A stretch of 17,640 nt of DNA from Archaeoglobales archaeon (GTDB lineage Archaea; Halobacteriota; Archaeoglobi; Archaeoglobales; Archaeoglobaceae): assembly GCA_003663055.1 (NCBI GenBank), contig QMZF01000001.1:1-17640 (forward strand). Direction: 5' to 3'. The notes beneath the pieces were generated by a model. It made no database searches, was not told where the DNA came from, and saw nothing but the letters and a program-made list of their open reading frames with translations. Shown here in pieces: positions 1 through 6,314 of the stretch. The position numbers were made by a program, and so were the translations under genes. Position 1 is the stretch's first letter, and each line of letters starts with the position of its first letter.

Positions 1-109
1 TGGCAACTTTCTCGCTTGCGGAACCAAGCAATGAAATGCCCAAGCCCAATACCTTTTCTCGGGCTGCATAATACCTAGCAGCTTCACTTGTTATGCGATG
101 CACACCCAT
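1..109 (-). CDS. Unknown protein, N-terminal fragment (runs off the window)
   Basis: Minus-strand ATG at 109-107, open to the window edge, giving 36 residues that begin MGVHRITSEAARYYAAREKV. The start is well supported by a perfect SD site, GGAGGTG at 123-117, seven bases upstream of the ATG. The fragment has a helical, alanine-rich beginning and a glycine/serine-containing second part. I do not recognise the family and give no function. It lies 217 bases downstream of the glutamine synthetase gene on the same strand, but an intervening candidate TATA box suggests its own promoter. Confidence 0.6.
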   Translation of the reverse strand, partial: MGVHRITSEAARYYAAREKVLGLGISLLGSASEKVA

Positions 110-173
110 TTTCTAACACCTCCAAATAATAGTACGTCCAACTCATATTTATTATTTGCTAAAATTATGAAAT

Positions 174-182
174 CTTATAAAG
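174..182 (-). promoter_or_regulatory. Candidate TATA box for the gene at 1-109
   Basis: CTTTATAAG on the minus strand, about 65 bases before the ATG. It would start transcription near 150 and leave a leader of roughly 40 bases containing the SD site at 123-117. The region is very A/T rich, so the call rests on box quality and spacing only. Confidence 0.35.
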
Positions 183-248
183 AAAAATTAGGGTTATATG
201 AGTTTATTGCCTTCGTACGCAGTTTTTAATGAACATCTCTCTAAAAAT

Positions 249-267
249 AAAATTAATAGTTAATTTT
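249..267. repeat. A/T-only inverted repeat in the glnA-downstream intergenic region
   Basis: Perfect 8-base arms AAAATTAA and TTAATTTT around TAG. It lies between the end of glnA and the next minus-strand gene. It could be part of a terminator or an operator, but in such A/T-rich DNA it may be chance. Confidence 0.3.
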
Positions 268-326
268 ACGCAAAGAATAAATTTTGAACTTAAGAATAGT
301 TAAGAAGGATAAAAAGAAACAGAACT

Positions 327-1793
327 TTAGATGTCCAAGTACTTCATGAATTCCCACGGAGTTATGTAGAGGCAGTACTGGTTCCACTCATCTATTTTTA
401 TGCTCATGAACGCATCGAACACGTGACTTCCAAGCACTTTCTGCAGAACCTCATCGCTTGCAAGATGGTCTAGAGCATCTCTAAGCGTTGTCGGTAGCTC
501 ACCAACGCCGTACTTCTTCTTCTCCTCTTCGCTCAGTTCGTACATGTCAACTCTGAGCGGATCACCGGGATCTATCTTCTTCTTTATCCCATCCAGACCA
601 GCTGCAAGTAAAGCTGAGAACGCTAGGTATGGGTTGCAGCTCGGATCGACAGCTCTGTACTCACACCTTGTAGCCTTGGGGCTCTTGAAGTAAATCGGAA
701 CTCTTACCAGAGCAGATCTGTTTCTTGGACTCCAGCTGATGTTTATCGGAGCTTCAAAGCCTGGAACGAGTCGCTTGTAGCTGTTTACGGTTGGGCAGCA
801 GATTGCCGTTAACGCCTTTGAGTGTTCTATAAGTCCACCAATGAAGTACCTGCATGTCTGGCTGATTCCGAATTCATCGTTTTCGTCGAAGAACACGTTT
901 TCGCCCTTGAACGGTTCACCCTTCCACAAGCTCATGTGCGTGTGCATTCCGCTTGCGTTGTCCAAGTAAAGCGGTTTCGGCATAAACGTGGCAATCCAGC
1001 CATACTTTGCGGCAATGTTTCTGGCAGCAAACTTGAACATGTAAAACGCATCTCCACAAGGAACGAGTTCCCTTGGCTTGTAGTCGAGTTCTATCTGGCC
1101 TGCAGTAGCGACCTCGTGGTGGTGGTATTCTATCTCAACTCCCATCTTTGTTAGGTAGTACGCAAGCTCGTTTCTGTAGTCGTTTGTTGTATCCTCTGGC
1201 GGAGCCCTGAAGTACGCTTCTTTCGGCCTTAGGATAAGGCCACCCGGTCTTATTTCTGGCGATTTTGGCATAACCCTTGGTGGGCCCCACGAGTCTCCTT
1301 CTCCTCCTGCAGGGGAAACCCATAGATCGTATACGAGATGCGTTGGGTCAACACTTTCGAACACGAAGAACTCTATTTCGGGCCCGAATATCGCTTTATA
1401 TCCCATATCTTCTGCCATTTTCATTGCTCTCTTTGCCACGTATCCCCTCGGATCGACTTCTGAAACCGTACCGCCATCTTTTTCGCCAAAAGCCTCGTAA
1501 ACATCACCGAAGATTATTGCAGACTTCTGAATCGGGTCATCGATCCATGGTATTACCGTTGTGGTTGCAGCATCCGGCATCCAGACCATGTCGCTCATTT
1601 CGATCGTCTTGAATCCTCTTATCGAAGAACCATCGAAACCGATTCCTGTTTCGTATGCATCGCCCTCTATAAACTCTCTTGCCGGAACCGTAAAGCTCTG
1701 CAGGATTCCTCTTATGTCGCTAAACAAGCAGAGCACATTGGTTACTTTTGCCTCTTCCAGCTTTTTTTTCGCCTTTTCAACCTCATCGCTCAC
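327..1793 (-). CDS. glnA: Glutamine synthetase type I
   Basis: Makes glutamine from glutamate, ammonia and ATP in the cytoplasm; the main ammonia-assimilation enzyme. With the start chosen here the protein has 488 residues. Visible signatures: FDGSS (about 53-57), FGPEIEFF (136-143), HHHEVATAGQ (224-233), NASGMHTHMS (279-288), VNSYKRLVPG (336-345), NRSALVRVP (358-366) and CEYRAVDP (377-384). The first in-frame GTG (1802) is possible, but the GTG at 1793 has the sequence GGTGATC, a strong anti-SD match, ending three bases before it, so I prefer 1793. A segment of roughly 25 extra residues (about 147-195) and the tyrosine in MYELSEEE (about 418) recall the beta subtype of GSI; whether that tyrosine is adenylylated is unknown, and no adenylyltransferase gene is in view. 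Transcribed alone from a divergent promoter. Confidence 0.97.
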   Translation of the reverse strand: MSDEVEKAKKKLEEAKVTNVLCLFSDIRGILQSFTVPAREFIEGDAYETGIGFDGSSIRGFKTIEMSDMVWMPDAATTTVIPWIDDPIQKSAIIFGDVYEAFGEKDGGTVSEVDPRGYVAKRAMKMAEDMGYKAIFGPEIEFFVFESVDPTHLVYDLWVSPAGGEGDSWGPPRVMPKSPEIRPGGLILRPKEAYFRAPPEDTTNDYRNELAYYLTKMGVEIEYHHHEVATAGQIELDYKPRELVPCGDAFYMFKFAARNIAAKYGWIATFMPKPLYLDNASGMHTHMSLWKGEPFKGENVFFDENDEFGISQTCRYFIGGLIEHSKALTAICCPTVNSYKRLVPGFEAPINISWSPRNRSALVRVPIYFKSPKATRCEYRAVDPSCNPYLAFSALLAAGLDGIKKKIDPGDPLRVDMYELSEEEKKKYGVGELPTTLRDALDHLASDEVLQKVLGSHVFDAFMSIKIDEWNQYCLYITPWEFMKYLDI

Positions 1794-1803
1794 GCAGATC
1801 ACC

Positions 1804-1831
1804 CTTTAAAGTTCTATTCATCGCTTTAAAG
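1804..1831. promoter_or_regulatory. Paired CTTTAAAG palindromes, candidate operator of glnA
   Basis: Two identical 8-base palindromes, CTTTAAAG, at 1804-1811 and 1824-1831. Their centres are exactly 20 bases apart, about two helical turns, so a protein could bind both on one face of the DNA. They lie between the glnA TATA box and its start codon, where a repressor would block initiation. The repeats and spacing are seen directly; the regulator and its nitrogen response are inference. Confidence 0.45.
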
Positions 1832-1835
1832 CCGG

Positions 1836-1850
1836 ATATATAATATTTTC
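1836..1850 (-). promoter_or_regulatory. glnA promoter (TATA box with upstream purines)
   Basis: Minus strand reads GAAAATATTATATATC: a purine-rich BRE-like stretch followed by TATTATATA. Transcription would begin near 1816, about 23 bases before the chosen GTG, leaving room for the SD site. Confidence 0.6.
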
Positions 1851-1940
1851 GAATCTCAGCTGAAAACTTAAAAATCATTCACTTATTCTCAGAATTTTTT
1901 GGCAATCTTTCAAAAGAGTAATTGCTGATTTAGGAGGAGG

Positions 1941-1957
1941 GAAAAGTTTAATATAAA
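1941..1957 (+). promoter_or_regulatory. Promoter of the hps-rraA gene, leaderless
   Basis: GAAAAG followed by TTTAATATAA, centred about 25 bases before the ATG at 1976. At archaeal spacing the transcript would begin at or next to the start codon. No SD site lies in the usual place before the ATG; the GGAGGAGG at 1932-1939 is too far upstream. Confidence 0.55.
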
Positions 1958-1975
1958 AAAGAAAAGAAACGCTAC

Positions 1976-3277
1976 ATGCACTCTTACGCCAAGCCAATTC
2001 TTCAGGTAGCTCTCGATGTTGTGGAACTAAAGAGGGCTGTAGAAATTGCGGGAGAAGCTCTTGAGGGGGGAGCGGATTGGATTGAGATAGGCACTCCTTT
2101 AATCAAAAGCGAGGGTATGAATGCTGTGAGAGAGATCAAGAAACGCTACCGCTGTACGGTTGTTGCGGACATGAAAACAGTGGATGTGGGAAGCACTGAA
2201 GTTGAAATGGCTGCTAAGAGCGGGGCGGATATTGTAATTATCCTCGCTTTGAGCTCCAACGCAACGCTCAGCGAAGCTTTAAGAGCTGCGAGAAAATACG
2301 GCTGTAAGCTGATGGTCGATTTAATTAACCACCCGAATCCTCTCGAAAGGGCAAAAGAGGTTGAGGAGTTTGCGGATTATATAAATGTACACGTAGGTAT
2401 CGATCAGCAGATGCTAGGCTTCGATCCGATTGAAATGCTCGAAAAGATAGCAAAGGAAGTTAGCGTTCCCATTGCTGTTGCTGGTGGACTTGATGCTGAA
2501 AAAGCAGCTTTTTGCGTTTCAAAGGGGGCGAGTATTGTCATAGTTGGCAGTAACATAATCAAGTCGAAAGATGTAAGGGCTTCGGCAGGGAAAGTCAGAA
2601 AAGCGATAGATGAAGCTTTTCGAGGCAAAAAATTTGAGGTTGAGAGGAAAAAAATCGAGGAAGAGACGAGAGAAATCCTGCTTAAAGTTTCTACACCAAA
2701 TATAAGTGATGCCATGCATCGCAGCCCAGCGATGAAAGGAATTTACCCGCTTGTTAGAGGAAAGAAAGTCGTTGGAAGGGCTGTTACGGTTTTTACGATG
2801 GATGGTGACTGGGCAAAACCCGTTGAAGCAATAGACGTTGCGGGCAAAGGAGATGTCATAGTTATAAAGTGTTCTGGAGACACCGCTGCCGTGTGGGGAG
2901 AGCTTGCAACGAGGAGCTGCCTCAACAAAGGAATAGAAGGCGTGATAATCGACGGGGCTGTAAGGGACGTTGACGACATAAGGGCGTTGGGCTATCCGGT
3001 TTTTGCAAGGCGGGAAGTACCGAATGCTGGTGAACCGAAGGGTTTTGGTGAGATAAACGTTCGCATCAATTGCGGAGGAATAGAAGTCAATCCCGAGGAT
3101 TGGATAGTCGCGGACGACAACGGCGTTATGGTTATTCCGAAGCAACGCGCCTACGAAGTTGCGAGAAGAGCCCTTGAAGTTAAAAAGCATGAAGAAAGAG
3201 TTAGAGCAGAAATAGAGGAGAAAGGCAGGACGCTAGCGGAAGTTGTTGAGCTGTACAAATGGGAGAAGGTTAGATGA
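1976..3277 (+). CDS. hps: 3-hexulose-6-phosphate synthase fused to an RraA-like domain
   Basis: The 433-residue protein has two parts. Residues about 6-215 are an OMPDC-superfamily beta/alpha barrel with the DxKxxD signature (D65, K67, D70) and the phosphate-binding end AGGLDAEKA ... IVIVGSNI. This is hexulose-6-phosphate synthase, which condenses formaldehyde with ribulose 5-phosphate; archaea without an oxidative pentose pathway are thought to run it in reverse to obtain ribulose 5-phosphate. Residues about 225-425 resemble RraA/dimethylmenaquinone-methyltransferase-like proteins, with GELATRSCLNKG near 305 and IIDGAVRDVDD near 325. That family includes aldolases acting on HMG or oxaloacetate, so the activity of the second domain here is open. 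No separate hexulose-phosphate isomerase is in the window. The fusion is known from related archaea, so it is probably not a sequencing artefact. Confidence 0.9.
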   Translation: MHSYAKPILQVALDVVELKRAVEIAGEALEGGADWIEIGTPLIKSEGMNAVREIKKRYRCTVVADMKTVDVGSTEVEMAAKSGADIVIILALSSNATLSEALRAARKYGCKLMVDLINHPNPLERAKEVEEFADYINVHVGIDQQMLGFDPIEMLEKIAKEVSVPIAVAGGLDAEKAAFCVSKGASIVIVGSNIIKSKDVRASAGKVRKAIDEAFRGKKFEVERKKIEEETREILLKVSTPNISDAMHRSPAMKGIYPLVRGKKVVGRAVTVFTMDGDWAKPVEAIDVAGKGDVIVIKCSGDTAAVWGELATRSCLNKGIEGVIIDGAVRDVDDIRALGYPVFARREVPNAGEPKGFGEINVRINCGGIEVNPEDWIVADDNGVMVIPKQRAYEVARRALEVKKHEERVRAEIEEKGRTLAEVVELYKWEKVR

Positions 3278-3386
3278 TGGATGATATTTTGACTATCGTG
3301 AAATATAATATCATGATAATGTTAATAGTAGTTATTCTTATTATAATAGAGATAAATAATAAGTACAGCTGGAGAAAACAATTAAC

Positions 3387-3753
3387 ATGCGTTACTGGGC
3401 ACTTGTTGCTGTTTTCATCGTTACGTATGGCTTGCTTGATATCTTGTCTACGATTTATGGCATTGAAAGCGCTTTTGAAGCAAATTCTATAGCGAGAGGG
3501 CTGTACTCTCTATTTGGAGTTGTGGGTCTTCTAATTCTAAAGCTACTGGGGTATCGTTTTTATACTATCGCTCTGTCAAATCTTTTTGATCTTCAATCTC
3601 TCTGCATCTAGAAATGTTCTTCTTGCGGTTTATTCTGTTATAGGATGTATAATTTCTGCGAACAACTTCGTTAGATTCATCGATTATTACTACTTTAAGA
3701 TCCTCGTTGCTGTATCTTTTTTTTCGCCTCTTTTGTTTTTCTTGAGTATGTAA
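3387..3753 (+). pseudogene. Small membrane protein, DUF5658-like, interrupted by a one-base frameshift
   Basis: From the ATG at 3387 the frame encodes MRYWALVAVFIVTYGLLDIL ... GIESAFEANSIARGL ... LLILKLLG and then stops at 3611. From about 3550 the next frame stays open to a TAA at 3751-3753 and continues the membrane protein: GIVFILSLCQIFLIFNL, then LLAVYSVIGCIISANNFVRF and a last hydrophobic stretch. Removing one G from the GGGG at 3548-3551 joins both parts into a 121-residue protein with about four membrane segments. The N-terminal pattern (D-x-x-S/T ... G-x-E-x-N ... K) resembles the DUF5658 family. The break may be a sequencing error, a real mutation or, less likely, programmed shifting. 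A weak GGAG sits at 3371-3374. Confidence 0.6.
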
Positions 3754-3817
3754 AGGTGAAGACACAGAAATTTTGAATCGAAGAAAGACGTAAAAACCTT
3801 CTTGCTCAGTAAATTGC

Positions 3818-4267
3818 ATGGTTCAAGTGGGTGTTATCGGTTCAGGGAAGTGCGACAGCGAGTTGTTGAAGATTGCCGAAAGAGTTGGCGAGTTGCTTGC
3901 AGAGAACGGCTGCGTGATTATAAATGGTGGCCTAGGCGGGGTCATGGAAGCGAGCTCGAGGGGAGCAAGGAGAAAAGGAGGAACGGTTGTTGGCGTACTT
4001 CCAACTGCCGACAAAGAACAGGCAAATCCGTATGTAAGCATAGCAATCGCCACAAACATGGGTCATGCCAGAAATATGATAATAGTTCATTCGAGTGATG
4101 CTATAATAGCAATAGGCGGCGGATACGGAACGATTTCGGAGATGGCGATAGGTCTAAAAGAAGGTAAGAGGGTTGTGGCAATAAAACCGCTTGTAGTCCT
4201 TCCCGGTTTGATTGTAGCAAACAGCCCGGAGGAGGCGGTTAAAAAAACACTGGAGGGTTTGGTATGA
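3818..4267 (+). CDS. SLOG/LOG-superfamily protein (TIGR00725-like)
   Basis: A 149-residue Rossmann-like protein beginning VGVIGSGKCD, with INGGLGGVMEASSRGA near residue 35-50 and the hallmark GGGYGTISEMA near 100-110. The last motif corresponds to PGGxGTxxE of the LOG family, where it binds a nucleotide phosphate-ribose and supplies the catalytic glutamate. Some relatives cleave nucleoside monophosphates; others are thought to sense nucleotide ligands. This short version lacks the extra C-terminal segment of cytokinin-activating LOG enzymes, so the substrate is unknown. Its stop overlaps the start of yjbQ (ATGA at 4264-4267), so the two genes are probably translated together. Confidence 0.8.
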   Translation: MVQVGVIGSGKCDSELLKIAERVGELLAENGCVIINGGLGGVMEASSRGARRKGGTVVGVLPTADKEQANPYVSIAIATNMGHARNMIIVHSSDAIIAIGGGYGTISEMAIGLKEGKRVVAIKPLVVLPGLIVANSPEEAVKKTLEGLV

Positions 4268-4665
4268 TTAAGGAGATTTCCGTAGAGCTGGACATGAACG
4301 AGATGGCCGATATAACTCAAGAGGTAAGGAAGTTTGTTAGAGAAAGTGGAAAAAGTGAGGGGGCGGTCTTAGTCTTTAATGTCGGTTCAACGGGAGCTAT
4401 AACGACAATTGAATACGAACCCGGATTAAAAAAGGACTTTCCACGCATAATGGACAGGATAGCTCCGTACGGCGAGGAATACGAGCATCACAAAACTTGG
4501 CATGACGACAATGGTTCGAGTCACATCAAGGCCAGCATTATCGGGCCAAGCATTATTGTGCCGTTTAGCAATGGCGAGCTTTTGTTGGGCACGTGGCAGC
4601 AGATAGTTGTGGTAAACTTCGACACAAGGAGGAGGAGAAGACGCGTAATTCTACAGATACTCTAA
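4264..4665 (+). CDS. yjbQ: YjbQ / UPF0047 family protein
   Basis: A 133-residue single-domain protein of the YjbQ family. Conserved stretches include STGAITTIEYEPGLKKD, WHDDNGSSHIKASIIGPSI (about 79-97), VPFSNGELLLGTWQQI and the closing FDTRRRRRRVILQI. Some bacterial members have weak thiamine-phosphate synthase activity and can replace ThiE when overproduced; the physiological role in archaea is not settled. The start overlaps the stop of the SLOG gene by four bases. It faces the minus-strand regulator gene, with eight bases between the two stop codons. Confidence 0.9.
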   Translation: MIKEISVELDMNEMADITQEVRKFVRESGKSEGAVLVFNVGSTGAITTIEYEPGLKKDFPRIMDRIAPYGEEYEHHKTWHDDNGSSHIKASIIGPSIIVPFSNGELLLGTWQQIVVVNFDTRRRRRRVILQIL

Positions 4666-4673
4666 ATAGAAAG

Positions 4674-5036
4674 TCAAAACTTGGACTTCTTCAAAAACCA
4701 GACCTCAAGCTTTAAACACATCCTCGCCTCGCAATCTTTTTCAAGACAGCCGAAGCAGGGAGGAAGACCGACGAGACTTTCCATCTTCTCCATTATAGCT
4801 TGGAGGCTCAGCTCATCCTCTTTCTCCTCTTCCTCCTCTGCTCCGGCTGGAACTATCTTGAAAGTCTTAACTCCATCGACTACTACCTCAACCCTCCTTA
4901 TTAACCCCTCCTTCTCCAGCTTCCTGAGGATTCTCGAACATTTACTGCTATCTATTTTAAGCTCCTTCCATAAATCTTTTTGAAGAATTTCCCCTTTTTG
5001 CTCGAGAATCTGGAGTATTTCCTCTCTTGTATCCAT
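4674..5036 (-). CDS. Winged-helix transcriptional regulator with C-terminal Cys4 cluster
   Basis: 120 residues from the ATG at 5036. An in-frame TTG lies just before, but GGAG seven bases upstream fits the ATG. Residues about 3-62 form a winged helix-turn-helix of the MarR/Lrp type (EILQILEQKGEILQKDLWKE ... SKCSRILRKLEKEGLIRRVE). An acidic linker (AGAEEEEEKEDE, 64-75) follows, then a C-terminal module with C94-x2-C97-x4-C102-x4-C107. Four close cysteines suggest a bound metal or Fe-S cluster, so the protein may sense redox state, oxygen or metal; this is inference. It sits 20 bases downstream of the SmAP gene on the same strand, almost certainly in one transcript. Confidence 0.8.
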   Translation of the reverse strand: MDTREEILQILEQKGEILQKDLWKELKIDSSKCSRILRKLEKEGLIRRVEVVVDGVKTFKIVPAGAEEEEEKEDELSLQAIMEKMESLVGLPPCFGCLEKDCEARMCLKLEVWFLKKSKF

Positions 5037-5056
5037 CAAGGGTCTCCTATTTTTTG

Positions 5057-5281
5057 TTACTCCTCAAAGGGTTGGATTAATACCACATTGTTCCCCCTAA
5101 GCACTATGCTGCCGAGGTTTCTAAGCTTCTCTCCGTTTTTATATTCGATTGCGTTGCTCATGTGGATGTTCATGTAGTCGTCAACACTTTCGAGCCTTCC
5201 GACTAGGTCGCTCTCCTCTCCTTTCATCTCTACTCTGATTGTTTTTCCGATGAGAGACCTTACCATCTGGTTCGGTAGCAT
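5057..5281 (-). CDS. Archaeal Sm-like protein (SmAP2 type)
   Basis: A 74-residue LSm protein that forms oligomeric rings binding U-rich RNA. The Sm1 motif is seen in GKTIRVEMKGEESDLVGRL and VDDYMNIHMSNA (about 12-45), and the Sm2 motif in LGSIVLRGNNVVLIQP (about 56-71). The sequence closely recalls Archaeoglobus fulgidus Sm2, the Hfq-like hexameric paralogue, rather than Sm1; this is from memory and not aligned. The start is supported by GAGGTGAT five bases before the ATG. It is the first gene of a two-gene unit with the cysteine-cluster regulator. Confidence 0.93.
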   Translation of the reverse strand: MLPNQMVRSLIGKTIRVEMKGEESDLVGRLESVDDYMNIHMSNAIEYKNGEKLRNLGSIVLRGNNVVLIQPFEE

Positions 5282-5365
5282 GTCATCACCTCTGTTTTAC
5301 TCCTTTAACTTTCTGCAAACCAAATATTTTAGGATTGCGACAGCGAAAGTCCAGAACATCAAAAA

Positions 5366-5378
5366 TCGTATATATATC
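5366..5378 (+). promoter_or_regulatory. TATA box of the epimerase gene, leaderless
   Basis: CGTATATATATC centred 24 bases before the ATG at 5397, with no SD site before that ATG. Transcription would begin at or near the start codon. This also rules out translation from the upstream in-frame ATG at 5250. Confidence 0.65.
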
Positions 5379-5396
5379 TTCTGCTATCCCGTAACC

Positions 5397-6314
5397 ATGA
5401 CAATACTTGTCACTGGGGGAGCGGGGTTCATAGGAAGCTATATTGTTGACAGGCTTGTTGAAAGCGAGGAGGTTATCGTTATTGACAACCTCTCTTCCGG
5501 AAATAAGGACTACGTTAATGAGAACGCAACCCTTCATGTTGTCGATCTTGTTAAAGATGACCTTTCGGAGTTCATGAGAGGTGTTGAGGAGGTTTGGCAC
5601 ATAGCTGCCAATCCTGACGTAAGGATTGGAAGTGAGAACCCGCAGGCTATATACGAGAACAACGTCCTTGCAACTTACCGCTTGCTTGAGGCGATGAGAA
5701 AAGCTGGCGTTGCCAGAATAGTGTTTACATCAACGTCGACCGTTTATGGAGAAGCTCCAACTCCAACTCCAGAAAATTACCCAACGATGCCAATTTCTAT
5801 CTACGGAGCGTCGAAGGTTGCATGTGAGGCTTTGATATCTTCGTACTGCCACACCTTCGACATGCAGGCGTGGATATACCGCTTTGCCAATGTGATAGGG
5901 AAGAGGAGCAACCACGGCGTGATTTACGACTTCATAATGAAGCTCAGAAGGAACCCAAACGAGCTGGAAATTCTTGGTGATGGAGAGCAGAACAAGTCGT
6001 ACATTTACATATCGGACTGTATTGACGGAATGTTTTACGGTTTGAAGGCTGATGAGGCTGTGAATGTATTCAACATTGGTAGCGAGGATCAGGTGAAGGT
6101 TAAAAGGATCGCTGAGATAGTGTGTGAGGAAATGGGGTTAAACCCTGTTTTCAAGTTCACCGGTGGGAGGAGAGGCTGGAAGGGGGACGTGCCCGTTATG
6201 CTGTTATCTATTGAGAAACTGAAGTCTCTTGGCTGGAAACCTAAATATAGCAGCGAACAGGCAGTCAGGCTCGCAACACGCGACCTTCTGGAAGAAATTG
6301 TGATTAATAGCTGA
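5397..6314 (+). CDS. NAD-dependent nucleotide-sugar epimerase/dehydratase (GalE-like)
   Basis: 305-residue extended short-chain dehydrogenase. The NAD-binding site is GGAGFIG (7-13), the acidic residue for the adenosine ribose is D30 in VIDNLSSG, and the catalytic residues lie in TSTSTVYG (111-118) and Y136-x3-K140 (YGASK). The C-terminal half (ILGDGEQNKSYIYISD, VFNIGSE) is typical of UDP-glucose 4-epimerases and related enzymes. It probably makes a sugar nucleotide for cell-surface or glycoprotein glycans; the exact sugar cannot be read from the sequence. The start is fixed by the TATA box at 5366-5378. The 3' end overlaps the convergent alcohol dehydrogenase gene by 11 bases. Confidence 0.88.
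   Translation: MTILVTGGAGFIGSYIVDRLVESEEVIVIDNLSSGNKDYVNENATLHVVDLVKDDLSEFMRGVEEVWHIAANPDVRIGSENPQAIYENNVLATYRLLEAMRKAGVARIVFTSTSTVYGEAPTPTPENYPTMPISIYGASKVACEALISSYCHTFDMQAWIYRFANVIGKRSNHGVIYDFIMKLRRNPNELEILGDGEQNKSYIYISDCIDGMFYGLKADEAVNVFNIGSEDQVKVKRIAEIVCEEMGLNPVFKFTGGRRGWKGDVPVMLLSIEKLKSLGWKPKYSSEQAVRLATRDLLEEIVINS

Noticed and set aside
822..1612. Plus-strand reading frames opposite glnA
   Set aside because: Shadows of the conserved glnA frame; no recognisable protein features.
3274..3492. A 72-codon plus-strand ORF whose ATG overlaps the hps stop
   Set aside because: Its first half is a hydrophobic run from A/T-only DNA, it has no SD site, and it overlaps the better-supported membrane-protein gene in another frame. 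A real small protein cannot be fully excluded.
5270..5292. C-box-like GTGATGA on the minus strand before the SmAP gene
   Set aside because: No D box (CTGA) at a suitable distance and no terminal stem; GAGGTGAT here is the SD site of the SmAP gene.
5250..5396. Upstream extension of the epimerase reading frame
   Set aside because: The NAD-binding motif begins right after the ATG at 5397, and the TATA box at 5366-5378 lies inside the extension.
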